NCBI GenBank assembly: GCA_026987375.1
Contig: JALSMT010000061.1
Location: 1 to 45,751 of the forward strand
From: Thermaceae bacterium
Lineage (GTDB): Bacteria > Deinococcota > Deinococci > Deinococcales > Marinithermaceae
DNA length: 45,751 bases
Direction of reading: 5' to 3'
Numbering within the stretch: the stretch's first letter is position 1; every line of letters begins with the position of its first letter. Shown here in pieces: positions 32,445-39,361 of this stretch. The notes under the pieces were generated by a model. That model had not been told where the DNA came from. It saw only the letters and a program-made list of their open reading frames with translations, and searched no databases. Made by a program: the position numbers and the translations under genes.

Positions 32445-33310
32445 ACCCCCCACGCTCCCCAGCCGAGGAGTGCGGCCAGCGCGTAGGCCAGGGTCGCCGC
32501 CCGCCGCACCCGCGCCAGCGCCCGCCGCAGGTCGGCGGGCTCGGGGGCGCGGCCGGAGGGGTTGAGCACGTAGGCGCCCCGCTTTTCCAGCCGCACCCCC
32601 AGCGCCAGGGCCAGCGCTCCCATCGGCCAGCCGGCGTTGGGCGAGGGGGTGCGCCCGGCCTCGCGGCGGAGCGCCGCCAGCTTCCCCGGGCCCAGCAGCA
32701 GGGCGGTCAGGCGCGCCGGGATCCAGTTCAGCGCGTCGTCGGCCCGGGCGGCCGGCCGCCCCCAGCGGCGGTAGCGGGGCGTGCGGTAGCCCCAGACCGC
32801 GTCGGCGGTGTTGGCGTAGCGGTAGAGCCAGGCCCCGGGGAGGCCGAAGAGAACGAAGTAAAAGAGCGGGGCCAGCAGGCTGTCCGAGAGGTTTTCGGCC
32901 AGGGTCTGCAGGGCCGCCATGCGCACCCCGGCCGCGTCGAGGTCCCGGGTGTCGCGGCTCACCAGCCGCGCGAGCCGCCTGCGGGCCTCGTCCAGATCGC
33001 GGCCCAGCGCGGCCTCGACCGCGGTCACCTCGCCCGTGAGCATCCGCAGCGAGAAGGCCGGCCACAGCAGCAGGCCGGTCAGCAGCGCGCGGCCAGGCAC
33101 ATCGAGTGCGGTCACACCCCACCACGCCATGGAGGATAGCGCAAGCACCGCCGCCGCACCGACGGACCAGGCCAGCGCCCCCGCGCGCACGTCGTCGCGC
33201 CAGAAGCGCTCGAGCCCCGCCAGCAGCCGCCCGATCCCGACCACCGGGTGCAGCCGCGCAGGCGGTTCACGAAAGACCGTGTCGAGGAGGGCGGCGAACA
33301 AGACGGCCAC
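32441..33310 (-). CDS. cbiB: Adenosylcobinamide-phosphate synthase CbiB
   Basis: CbiB joins cobyric acid to aminopropanol or its phosphate, giving (adenosyl)cobinamide; it is an inner-membrane protein. The 289-residue product begins VAVLFAALLDTVF and shows PARLHPVVGIGRLL near residue 15, RDTRDLDAAGVRMAALQTLAENLSD near 126, and YANTADAVWGYRTPRY with ARADDALNWIPARLTAL near 175-205, all diagnostic. Several helices are visible. The GTG at 33310 starts one base after the cbiA stop, inside GAGGTGG; the much longer open frame covers cbiA in a shadow frame and is rejected. Confidence 0.92.
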   Translation of the reverse strand: MAVLFAALLDTVFREPPARLHPVVGIGRLLAGLERFWRDDVRAGALAWSVGAAAVLALSSMAWWGVTALDVPGRALLTGLLLWPAFSLRMLTGEVTAVEAALGRDLDEARRRLARLVSRDTRDLDAAGVRMAALQTLAENLSDSLLAPLFYFVLFGLPGAWLYRYANTADAVWGYRTPRYRRWGRPAARADDALNWIPARLTALLLGPGKLAALRREAGRTPSPNAGWPMGALALALGVRLEKRGAYVLNPSGRAPEPADLRRALARVRRAATLAYALAALLGWGAWGV

Positions 33311-33311
33311 C

Positions 33312-34643
33312 TCACACCCCCGTGCGCGCGGCGGCCACCTCGACGAAGCGCCGCGCCAGCTCGGGCGCCGCCGGGAAGTAAAGGTGGATGTAGCTGGCGT
33401 GCACCCGGCCGTCTGAGTAACCCTCGCGCCCGGCCCCGTCCACCCGCAACCAGGCCGCGGGCTCCGCCGCCGGGCGGGTGGAGTAGTGGAAGGCATGGCC
33501 CTTGGCGCGCCAGCCCCGCCGGGCCACCGGGCCGTCGGCCAGCGCCTCGACGTGGCGGTAGCCCAGGGTGGGGCGGTTTTGCATGCGCGCCGCACCAGGC
33601 ACCAGGCCGACCATCGGAAAACGCCCATCGGGCGTTTCGAGGGCTTCGGAGAGGTACATCAGGCCGCCGCACTCGGCGTAGACCGGTCCGGGGAAGCTGC
33701 GCAGCGCCTCCAGCACCCCCCGGTTCGCGGCCAGCTCGCGCGCGTAGAGCTCCGGATAACCCCCACCGATCCAGACCGCGCCCGCGTCCTCCGGCGGCCC
33801 CTCGTCCGCGAGCGGGCTGAAGGGCACGAGCTCCGCGCCCAGCTGCTCGAGCAGCTCGAGCGCCTCGGGGTAGTAGAAGCCGAAGGCGGCGTCGCGGGCG
33901 ACGGCGATGCGCGCCCGCAAGGGACGCCGTTCCCGCGGAAGACCGTGCGCAGGCGCGTCGAGTTCGGGGGCGGACGCGGCCAGCTCCCAAAGCCCCTCCA
34001 CGTCGAGCGTGTCCGCCGCCCGGGCCCAGGCTGCGGGCTCGAGCGAACGCTCCCCGGCCAGCACCAGCCCCAGGTGCCGCTCGGGCAACTCCAGCTCGGG
34101 AAGGCGCGGCAGGTAGCCCAAAAGCGGCACCCCCACGGGCTCGAGCGCCTCGGCCAAAATCTGCGCGTGCCGCTCGGAGCCCACCCGGTTGGCGATAACA
34201 GCGCCAAGACGAACGCGCGGCTCGTGGTCGCGAAACCCCCGCACCAGCGCGGCGATGGAGCCGGCCATGGCCCGTGCGTCCACCACCAGCACCACCGGCG
34301 CGTCCAGCCAGCGGGCCACCTGAGCGGTGGAACCCTCGCGCCCCAGGGCGTCGCGGCCGTCGAAGAGCCCCATCACCCCCTCCACCAGCGCGCCCTCCGC
34401 ACCCGCAGATCCGCGCCGGAAGACCTCGAGCAGCTCGGGCCGGTCGAGGAACCAGCCGTCCAGGTTGCGCGACGTGCGCCCCGCGGCCCGCGCCAGGTGG
34501 GTGGGGTCGATGTAGTCGGGGCCCGCCTTGAAGGGCTGCGCCACCCGGCCCCGCGCCCGCCAGGCCGCCAGCAAGACCGCGGCCACCGTCGTCTTTCCCG
34601 AACCCGACGACGGAGCGGCGACGACCAGGCGCGGCAGCTTCAC
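33312..34643 (-). CDS. cbiA: Cobyrinate a,c-diamide synthase CbiA
   Basis: CbiA/CobB amidates cobyrinate at the a and c side chains, using glutamine. The ATP-binding half begins LVVAAPSSGSGKTTVA (P-loop near residue 12), followed by PFKAGPDYIDPTHLA and EGVMGLFDG. The glutaminase half carries the nucleophile in YAECGGLMYLSEA near 325 and the final HASYIHLYF with the partner His. Length is 443 residues. The start overlaps the preceding hydrolase by 4 nt (ATGA). It provides the substrate for CobQ at the operon's end once CobO has adenosylated it. Confidence 0.95.
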   Translation of the reverse strand: MKLPRLVVAAPSSGSGKTTVAAVLLAAWRARGRVAQPFKAGPDYIDPTHLARAAGRTSRNLDGWFLDRPELLEVFRRGSAGAEGALVEGVMGLFDGRDALGREGSTAQVARWLDAPVVLVVDARAMAGSIAALVRGFRDHEPRVRLGAVIANRVGSERHAQILAEALEPVGVPLLGYLPRLPELELPERHLGLVLAGERSLEPAAWARAADTLDVEGLWELAASAPELDAPAHGLPRERRPLRARIAVARDAAFGFYYPEALELLEQLGAELVPFSPLADEGPPEDAGAVWIGGGYPELYARELAANRGVLEALRSFPGPVYAECGGLMYLSEALETPDGRFPMVGLVPGAARMQNRPTLGYRHVEALADGPVARRGWRAKGHAFHYSTRPAAEPAAWLRVDGAGREGYSDGRVHASYIHLYFPAAPELARRFVEVAAARTGV

Positions 34644-35443
34644 GGCTCCAAGAACGCGCCGAGCGCAGCGTTGAAGCGCTCGGGATGGCTCAGGTAGGGG
34701 AAGTGGCCCACCGCCCCGAGGTCGCGCACGAAGGCCTGCGGGTAGCGCGCCTTCAGGTCGGCGCGCGCCCGCGGCGGGATGAGCGGGTCGTTCGCCGCCT
34801 CGAAGACGGCGTGGGGCGTCCGCGGCTCGGGGGGCGTGAAGGTTTCGAAGACGGCCCGCGAGCGGGCCAGGACGTCGGCCTTGCGCATCCGGCGCGTGTA
34901 CTGCTCCTCCAGGTAGCCGGCGAGCAGCGCGTCGCCGCCGGCGGCCGGCACCAGCTTCCGCCGCGCGTTGCGCAGCATCGCCCCCAGCACCAGCCGCTCG
35001 GGCAGCCAGCGGGCCAGCGCCGCCAAGCGGCGGCCCTTCAGGATCTCGGGGTGGCCCGGCGGAAAGGTGTTGGCGAAGACCGCCCGCTCCACCCGCTCCG
35101 GCCGGCGGGCCGCCAGGTACTGGGCCAGCAGGCCGCCGAGCGAGCTGCCGACGACCACCGCCTCCCGTGCGCCCGCCGCGTCGAGAACCGCCAGCACGCC
35201 GTCCGCCAGCCGCGCCAGCGAGCCCTCCAGAGGGTAGGTCGGGGCCACCACCCGCCAGCGGCGCGCGTAGGCTTCGAGCTGCTGGAACCAGATGTCGCCG
35301 GCGCCGGCCATGCCGTGCAAAAAGAGGAGGGTGCGCGGCCCTTCGCCCAGCGCGTAGTAGCGCCAGAGCAAACCGCCCCGCTCCAGCGTGCGCAGCGGTT
35401 GCCGCAGCCGGAAGCGTCGCAAGGCCTCGATGCGCGGGTCCAT
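34640..35443 (-). CDS. Alpha/beta-hydrolase in the cobalamin operon
   Basis: An alpha/beta-fold hydrolase of 267 residues. The oxyanion stretch LLFLHGMAGAGDIWFQ is near residue 39, the nucleophile elbow VVGSSLGGLLAQY near 98 (Ser in GSSLGG), an acid candidate EAANDPLIPP near 216, and the catalytic His in GAVGHFPYLSHPE near 242. The triad seems complete. No such enzyme is part of the textbook cobalamin pathway, yet it sits 8 nt after cobO and overlaps cbiA by 4 nt, so it is co-translated with them. It might process a corrinoid precursor or simply be a passenger; sequence alone does not tell. Confidence 0.82.
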   Translation of the reverse strand: MDPRIEALRRFRLRQPLRTLERGGLLWRYYALGEGPRTLLFLHGMAGAGDIWFQQLEAYARRWRVVAPTYPLEGSLARLADGVLAVLDAAGAREAVVVGSSLGGLLAQYLAARRPERVERAVFANTFPPGHPEILKGRRLAALARWLPERLVLGAMLRNARRKLVPAAGGDALLAGYLEEQYTRRMRKADVLARSRAVFETFTPPEPRTPHAVFEAANDPLIPPRARADLKARYPQAFVRDLGAVGHFPYLSHPERFNAALGAFLEP

Positions 35444-35451
35444 ACCTCAGC

Positions 35452-35988
35452 CTAATGCTCCATGCCCTTCTGCGCCGGGGCCCCGGCGTCGTAGGCGTGC
35501 TTGACCTTTTTCATCTCGGTCACCGTATCGGCCAGCGCCACCAGATCGGCCGGTGCGTCGCGCCCGGTAAGCACCACGTGTACGTGGCGAGGTCGCGCGC
35601 GCAGGGCCTGCGTGATCTCGGCTACGGGAATCCAACCGAAGTTAAGGGGGTAGGTCACCTCGTCGAGGACGACCAAATCCCAGTCCCCCGAGGCGACGGC
35701 CTCCGCCGCCCGCCGCCAGCCCGCGCGCGCCAGCTCGGCGGACTTCTCCAGGTCGCGCGAGCGCCAGCTGAAGCCGTCGCCCAGCCCCTCGATGGGAACG
35801 CCCAGACGCTCGAGCGCCCGGTGCTCGCCAAACGCCGCCCGCTCGTGCTTCATGAACTGAAAGATGCGCGGGCGGAACCCGCGCCCGGCAGAGCGCAGCA
35901 CCAGGCCCAGCGCCGCGGTGGTCTTTCCCTTGCCCTCGCCGGTGTAGACGAGCACCAGGCCCCGGCGCTCACCCTTCGGTTTCGTCAT
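35452..35988 (-). CDS. cobO: Corrinoid adenosyltransferase (CobA/CobO type)
   Basis: Transfers the adenosyl group from ATP to cob(I)alamin or cob(I)yrinate diamide. The P-loop [19 protein letters not shown] lies at residues 14-32, followed by [24 protein letters not shown] near 105 and [10 protein letters not shown] near 136. Length is 178 residues. The start at 35988 is preceded by GAGGAGGTGACC, a very good ribosome site; the open frame continuing to 36174 lies within the preceding gene's region and is unsupported. It overlaps the upstream unknown gene by 20 nt. Confidence 0.95.
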   Translation of the reverse strand: MTKPKGERRGLVLVYTGEGKGKTTAALGLVLRSAGRGFRPRIFQFMKHERAAFGEHRALERLGVPIEGLGDGFSWRSRDLEKSAELARAGWRRAAEAVASGDWDLVVLDEVTYPLNFGWIPVAEITQALRARPRHVHVVLTGRDAPADLVALADTVTEMKKVKHAYDAGAPAQKGMEH

Positions 35989-36331
35989 GGTCACCTCCTC
36001 GAACCCACACGTGGTACGGCGTTTCCACCCACTCGGGCGGCCCTTCGGGGTAGATGGCCACTCCCCCGACCCGCACCGTCCGCCCCACGACCTCGAAGTC
36101 CAGGGTGTCGGCCGTGGTGGTGTAGACCAGCGTCTCGCCCGGCGGCAGCCCGTGGCGCAGCAGGAGCGGTCCAAAGCGGTTCGTACCCGCCCGGGTGCAG
36201 GCGCGAACCTGCCCTGCGCGCACCACCGCGACGTAGCGCGCCAGCCGCGGCCCGCTCTCAGTGACCAGCTGCTTTACCTCGCCCAGGTCCACGACGAGCA
36301 GGTTGCCCGTCGCACGCAAGCTTCCGCGCAT
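35969..36331 (-). CDS. Unknown 120-residue protein in the cobalamin operon
   Basis: I do not recognise this gene. The product starts [20 protein letters not shown] and appears to be a soluble, beta-rich protein without a signal peptide; it contains [19 protein letters not shown] near residue 34 and ends with an acidic tail. The ATG at 36331 has GGGAGG 5 nt upstream, and coding is supported by that site, by the 10-nt gap to btuD and by the 20-nt overlap with cobO. No catalytic or metal motif stands out. Its position between corrinoid uptake and adenosylation genes hints at a role in handling corrinoid, but this is only context. Confidence 0.7.
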   Translation of the reverse strand: MRGSLRATGNLLVVDLGEVKQLVTESGPRLARYVAVVRAGQVRACTRAGTNRFGPLLLRHGLPPGETLVYTTTADTLDFEVVGRTVRVGGVAIYPEGPPEWVETPYHVWVRGGDHDETEG

Positions 36332-36341
36332 ACACACCTCC

Positions 36342-37106
36342 CTAAGGCCAGCGCGGCAAGACCGCCACGCCTTCCGGAGTAGCTAAAACCCTGACGTCGC
36401 CTGCGTAAACGCGCGCGAAAGCCTCTCCCGTCACCACCGCCATAACTTCACCTGCGTCTACTACCCGTCCGCCCTCTAGCAACATGGCGTCGCCCGCCGC
36501 CAGTGCGTGGTTGGGATCGTGAAAGACGCTAATGATGCCTATGCCCTCCCCTGTCAGACGACCAAGCAACCGTAACAACTCGGCTTGGTGGTGCAAATCC
36601 AGGTGATTGGTGGGCTCGTCGAGTAACAGGTAGCGCGGCCTCTGGGCCAACGCCCGCGCCAGCAATACTCGCTGGCGCTCACCGCCAGACAGTTCGCCCA
36701 ACGATCTCTCCATAAGCACCGTGCTCTCGGTTACCTGCAAAGCCCAAGCCACCGCCTCCTCATCTTGGGGGCCCTCGCTCTTCCACAGACCCAGATAAGG
36801 AAGCCGGCCCAACCGCACCACCTCGCGCGCCGTCAAACCAGGAGGGAAAGGACCGTTTTGAGGCAGATAAGCCAGCCGCCTGCCGCGTTCGGCCGCGCCC
36901 CACCTGGTGAGCGGCTTTCCTTCGAGCAGCACCTCCCCCCCGCCGGGACGCAAAAGACCAAGCAGCAAACCCAGTAAGGTTGATTTACCCGAGCCGTTGG
37001 GGCCTAGCACCGCCAACCACTCCCCGGGCGCCAGGCGTAGGTTGACGCCGCTCAACACCTGCCCGCCGTGTGGGTAGGCGTAGTTCAGGTCTCGCGCCTC
37101 AAGCAC
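36342..37106 (-). CDS. btuD: Vitamin B12 ABC transporter ATPase (BtuD type)
   Basis: An ATP-binding subunit of the siderophore/B12 (FecE/BtuD) class, 254 residues. Walker A GPNGSGKST is near residue 35, Q-loop YLPQNGPF near 80, signature LSGGERQRVLLARALAQ near 138, Walker B YLLLDEPTNHLD near 159, and the switch His in SVFHDPNHA near 195. Its ATG lies within the end of btuC (8-nt overlap). Placement behind the cobalamin riboswitch with BtuF and BtuC supports B12 or cobinamide rather than iron-siderophore uptake. Confidence 0.92.
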   Translation of the reverse strand: MLEARDLNYAYPHGGQVLSGVNLRLAPGEWLAVLGPNGSGKSTLLGLLLGLLRPGGGEVLLEGKPLTRWGAAERGRRLAYLPQNGPFPPGLTAREVVRLGRLPYLGLWKSEGPQDEEAVAWALQVTESTVLMERSLGELSGGERQRVLLARALAQRPRYLLLDEPTNHLDLHHQAELLRLLGRLTGEGIGIISVFHDPNHALAAGDAMLLEGGRVVDAGEVMAVVTGEAFARVYAGDVRVLATPEGVAVLPRWP

Positions 37107-38103
37107 GCTGCCTCCTGAGCAGGTAGAGAAAGAAGGGGCCGCCGAGAAGCGTGGTCACCACGCCTACCGGCAGCTCTGCGGGACGCACCAGCACCCGCGC
37201 CAGCAAGTCAGCCAGAACCAGCAGTAAAGCCCCTCCCAAGGCGCTGGCGGGCATGAGCAGACGGTAGTCTTCCCCTACGAAACGGCGCATTGTGTGAGGC
37301 ACGATTAGCCCTACGAAACCTATTATCCCTACCTGCGCCACCGCCGCCGCGGTGGCCAGCGTAGCGCCCAGAATCATCCCCGTCTTTATCCACGGCAGGG
37401 GCAGGCCCAAGGTATGCGCCACCTCGTCGCCCAGCTGCAGGGCGTTGAGCGCACGACCGAAGAAGAAGAGCGGCAAGAGCGACATCAAGAGATAGGCGAA
37501 CAGGCGGCGCACGTCGGCCCAGCCGCTAAAGGCCAGGTTCCCCAAAGTATAGCTAAAAACCGCCCGCACGCGGTCGGCATCCAGCAGCATCAAGTAAGTT
37601 GTCATGCCTATCAGGACGCTGCCCACCACCACGCCGGCGAGAATCAGGTTGTAACGCCTTGCCACGCCGCCAGCCAGCACCACCGCCAGCGCCACCGCTC
37701 CCACCGCGCCGGCAAAGGCAAAGAGCGGCACGCTCGCCGGCCAGCGCTCGGTCACAGTATGAGCATAGGCCCCGGAAAGCGAACCGGTCAGGCTGAGAGC
37801 CAGCGTCGCCCCGAACGCCGCCCCCGAGGCCGCCCCCATCAGATAGGGGTCGGCCAGCGGGTTGCGAAACAGACCCTGGTAGACGGCCCCGGCGGCGCCC
37901 AGCGCCGCACCCACCAAAACCGCCATCTGCACCCGCGGCAGGCGGATCTGCCAGACGATGGGGTCGTAGCTCTGGCCGCTCAGGCCGTCCCAGAGGGCGG
38001 CCACCACCCGCCCGCCGGACAGCGGCACCGCCCCCACCATGACCCCGAGCACCACGGCCAGTGCCAGGGTGCCGAGCAGTAGCAGCCAACCGAGCGCACG
38101 CAC
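37099..38103 (-). CDS. btuC: Vitamin B12 ABC transporter permease (BtuC type)
   Basis: An inner-membrane permease of the FecCD/BtuC family with about ten helices. Diagnostic segments are RLPRVQMAVLVGAALGAAGAVYQGLFRNPLADP near residue 53, and GIIGFVGLIVPHTMRRFVG near 255, which contains the ATPase-coupling loop. The best start is uncertain: a GTG at 38103, 7 nt past the btuF stop, gives 334 residues; a TTG at 38145 in the same frame would overlap btuF by 35 nt. The GTG version starts right before the first helix, as is usual. The C-terminus overlaps btuD by 8 nt. Confidence 0.88.
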   Translation of the reverse strand: MRALGWLLLLGTLALAVVLGVMVGAVPLSGGRVVAALWDGLSGQSYDPIVWQIRLPRVQMAVLVGAALGAAGAVYQGLFRNPLADPYLMGAASGAAFGATLALSLTGSLSGAYAHTVTERWPASVPLFAFAGAVGAVALAVVLAGGVARRYNLILAGVVVGSVLIGMTTYLMLLDADRVRAVFSYTLGNLAFSGWADVRRLFAYLLMSLLPLFFFGRALNALQLGDEVAHTLGLPLPWIKTGMILGATLATAAAVAQVGIIGFVGLIVPHTMRRFVGEDYRLLMPASALGGALLLVLADLLARVLVRPAELPVGVVTTLLGGPFFLYLLRRQRA

Positions 38104-38110
38104 CGAGTGC

Positions 38111-38992
38111 CTACTTGCCCAGCAAACCTGGGTGGAAGCAGTCAATGAGCACCCGGAGCCCCTCGGCCACGCGTGGCCCGGGACGGTGCACCACGTCGGT
38201 CTGCTCCTTGGTCAGCTCGCAGACGCGGCCGTCCTGGATAGCGCGGATGCCGGCCCAGCCCGGACGCTCGGCAATCTTGGATGCGGTCACGCCGTAGGGT
38301 GCGTCGCCCAGCACGATCACCTCGGGGTTCTTCTCCACCACCAGCTCGGGGCTGATCTTAGGGAAGAGACCCAGCTCAGCGGGGATGATGTTCTCGCCGC
38401 GGGCCTTCTTGATGAGCGTGCCAATGAAGGAGTTAGGCCCGACGGTGTAGGGGGTGGCGTCGATCTCGTAGTAGACGGTCGGGCGGTCGGTCGCCTTGGC
38501 CGCCCGGGTCTCCAGGGCGAAGACGTCGGCGTTAATGCGGGCGACGAGCGCCTCGGCCTCGGCCTCGCGGTTCACCAGCCGCCCCAGGTTGCGGGCGGTG
38601 CGGAAGATGTCGTCGTAGGTCTGGGTATTGACCGCATAAACGGCGATGCCCAGCTTCTCCAAGGCTTCGGTGAGCTTGCCGTACTTGCTGCTGATCACCA
38701 GGTCGGGCTTAAAGCTGGCTATCAGCTCGACGTTGGGGTCATAAAGCCCGCCGGCTTTGGGCTTCTTGGCCAGTTCCGGGGGCCAGTTGGAGTAGCTGTC
38801 TGTGGCGACTATCTTGTTACAGGCGCCGATGCTGCAAATGGTCTCACTGGCCGAAGGCAGCATGACCACGATCCGCTGAGGCTCGGCCGGGATCGTGACC
38901 TGGCGCCCAAGGTCATCGGTAACGACCAGCGGGTAGGACGTGGCCAGGGCCAGGCTGAGGAGAACGCTCAGAACTGCCAGCAACTTCTTCAT
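38111..38992 (-). CDS. btuF: Vitamin B12 ABC transporter substrate-binding protein (BtuF type)
   Basis: A periplasmic binding protein of the BtuF/FhuD class, 293 residues. An Sec-type signal peptide (KK then LLAVLSVLLSLALA, residues 2-17) precedes the mature start near SYPLVVTDDLGR. The core shows RIVVMLPSASETICSIGA near 40, PDLVISSKYG near 99, NPEVIVLGDAPYG near 210 and the C-terminal region RPGPRVAEGLRVL. The ATG at 38992 has GGAGGT 8 nt upstream; the longer frame would run into the riboswitch expression platform. It is the first gene controlled by the cobalamin riboswitch. Confidence 0.93.
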   Translation of the reverse strand: MKKLLAVLSVLLSLALATSYPLVVTDDLGRQVTIPAEPQRIVVMLPSASETICSIGACNKIVATDSYSNWPPELAKKPKAGGLYDPNVELIASFKPDLVISSKYGKLTEALEKLGIAVYAVNTQTYDDIFRTARNLGRLVNREAEAEALVARINADVFALETRAAKATDRPTVYYEIDATPYTVGPNSFIGTLIKKARGENIIPAELGLFPKISPELVVEKNPEVIVLGDAPYGVTASKIAERPGWAGIRAIQDGRVCELTKEQTDVVHRPGPRVAEGLRVLIDCFHPGLLGK

Positions 38993-39045
38993 ACAAAACC
39001 ACCTCCGAACACTCGGCCCCACGAAGTCGGGAGGTGGGGGTAACC

Positions 39046-39066
39046 AAAAACCCCGCTGCGGCGGGG
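39046..39066 (-). terminator. Riboswitch terminator before btuF
   Basis: On the minus strand, CCCCGC-CGCA-GCGGGG (39051-39066) is followed by TTTTT (39046-39050). It lies between the cobalamin aptamer and the btuF ribosome site, so the expected mechanism is premature termination when cobalamin is bound. The stretch between aptamer and terminator includes GGGGGC runs able to form competing stems. Confidence 0.85.
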
Positions 39067-39129
39067 TATGCACGTGCGTTCAACTGCCCCCTTACCGCCC
39101 CCTTCCGCGAGAGGTGCCCCGTGGGGTGC

Positions 39130-39256
39130 GGGGCTTCCCTGGCAGGTATTCGGGCTTATGCTCCGAAGAGCCATTACCGCTGCGGGACAGCGCCGGAATC
39201 GCACCGGACTTCCCCACTTTAAGCCTGGGCTACGCGCGCCAGGCACCAGGAACCTC
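39130..39256 (-). promoter_or_regulatory. Cobalamin riboswitch aptamer
   Basis: Read on the minus strand, the segment shows the conserved order of the cobalamin-binding RNA: GGTGCC near the 5' end, AGTGGGGAAGTCCGGTGCGA, then TTCCGGCGCTGTCCCGC with the B12-box-like core GCTGTCCCGCAGCGGTAA, a variable hairpin CTCTTCGGAG, CATAAGCCCGAATACCTGCC, and AGGGAA. I am confident of the class (AdoCbl type). It controls the whole 12-gene operon, since no other promoter-sized gap exists until its end. Exact boundaries are approximate. Confidence 0.95.
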
Positions 39257-39293
39257 GAGGCCGAGCTGTGGCCCCTCCGACGGGGCTAGCTAC

Positions 39294-39299
39294 AGCTTA
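39294..39299 (-). promoter_or_regulatory. Candidate -10 element of the cobalamin operon
   Basis: TAAGCT on the minus strand, preceded by TGC (extended -10 form), lies about 40 nt upstream of the aptamer. No clear -35 was seen, as the preceding bases belong to a GC hairpin. Confidence 0.4.
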
Positions 39300-39312
39300 G
39301 CACGAACGAGAG

Positions 39313-39334
39313 CCGGGCCCCCGCGGGGGCCCGG
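39313..39334. terminator. GC palindrome after the collagen-like gene
   Basis: A perfect 22-nt palindrome (CCGGGCCCCCG and its complement) lies 27 nt past the stop of the collagen-like gene on the minus strand and just before the cobalamin operon promoter. There is no T-tract on the minus strand; a short TATTTTT occurs 13 nt away on the plus side. A terminator or insulating hairpin is likely. Confidence 0.5.
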
Positions 39335-39361
39335 TGGAAAGCAACTATTTTTCTCGAAGGG

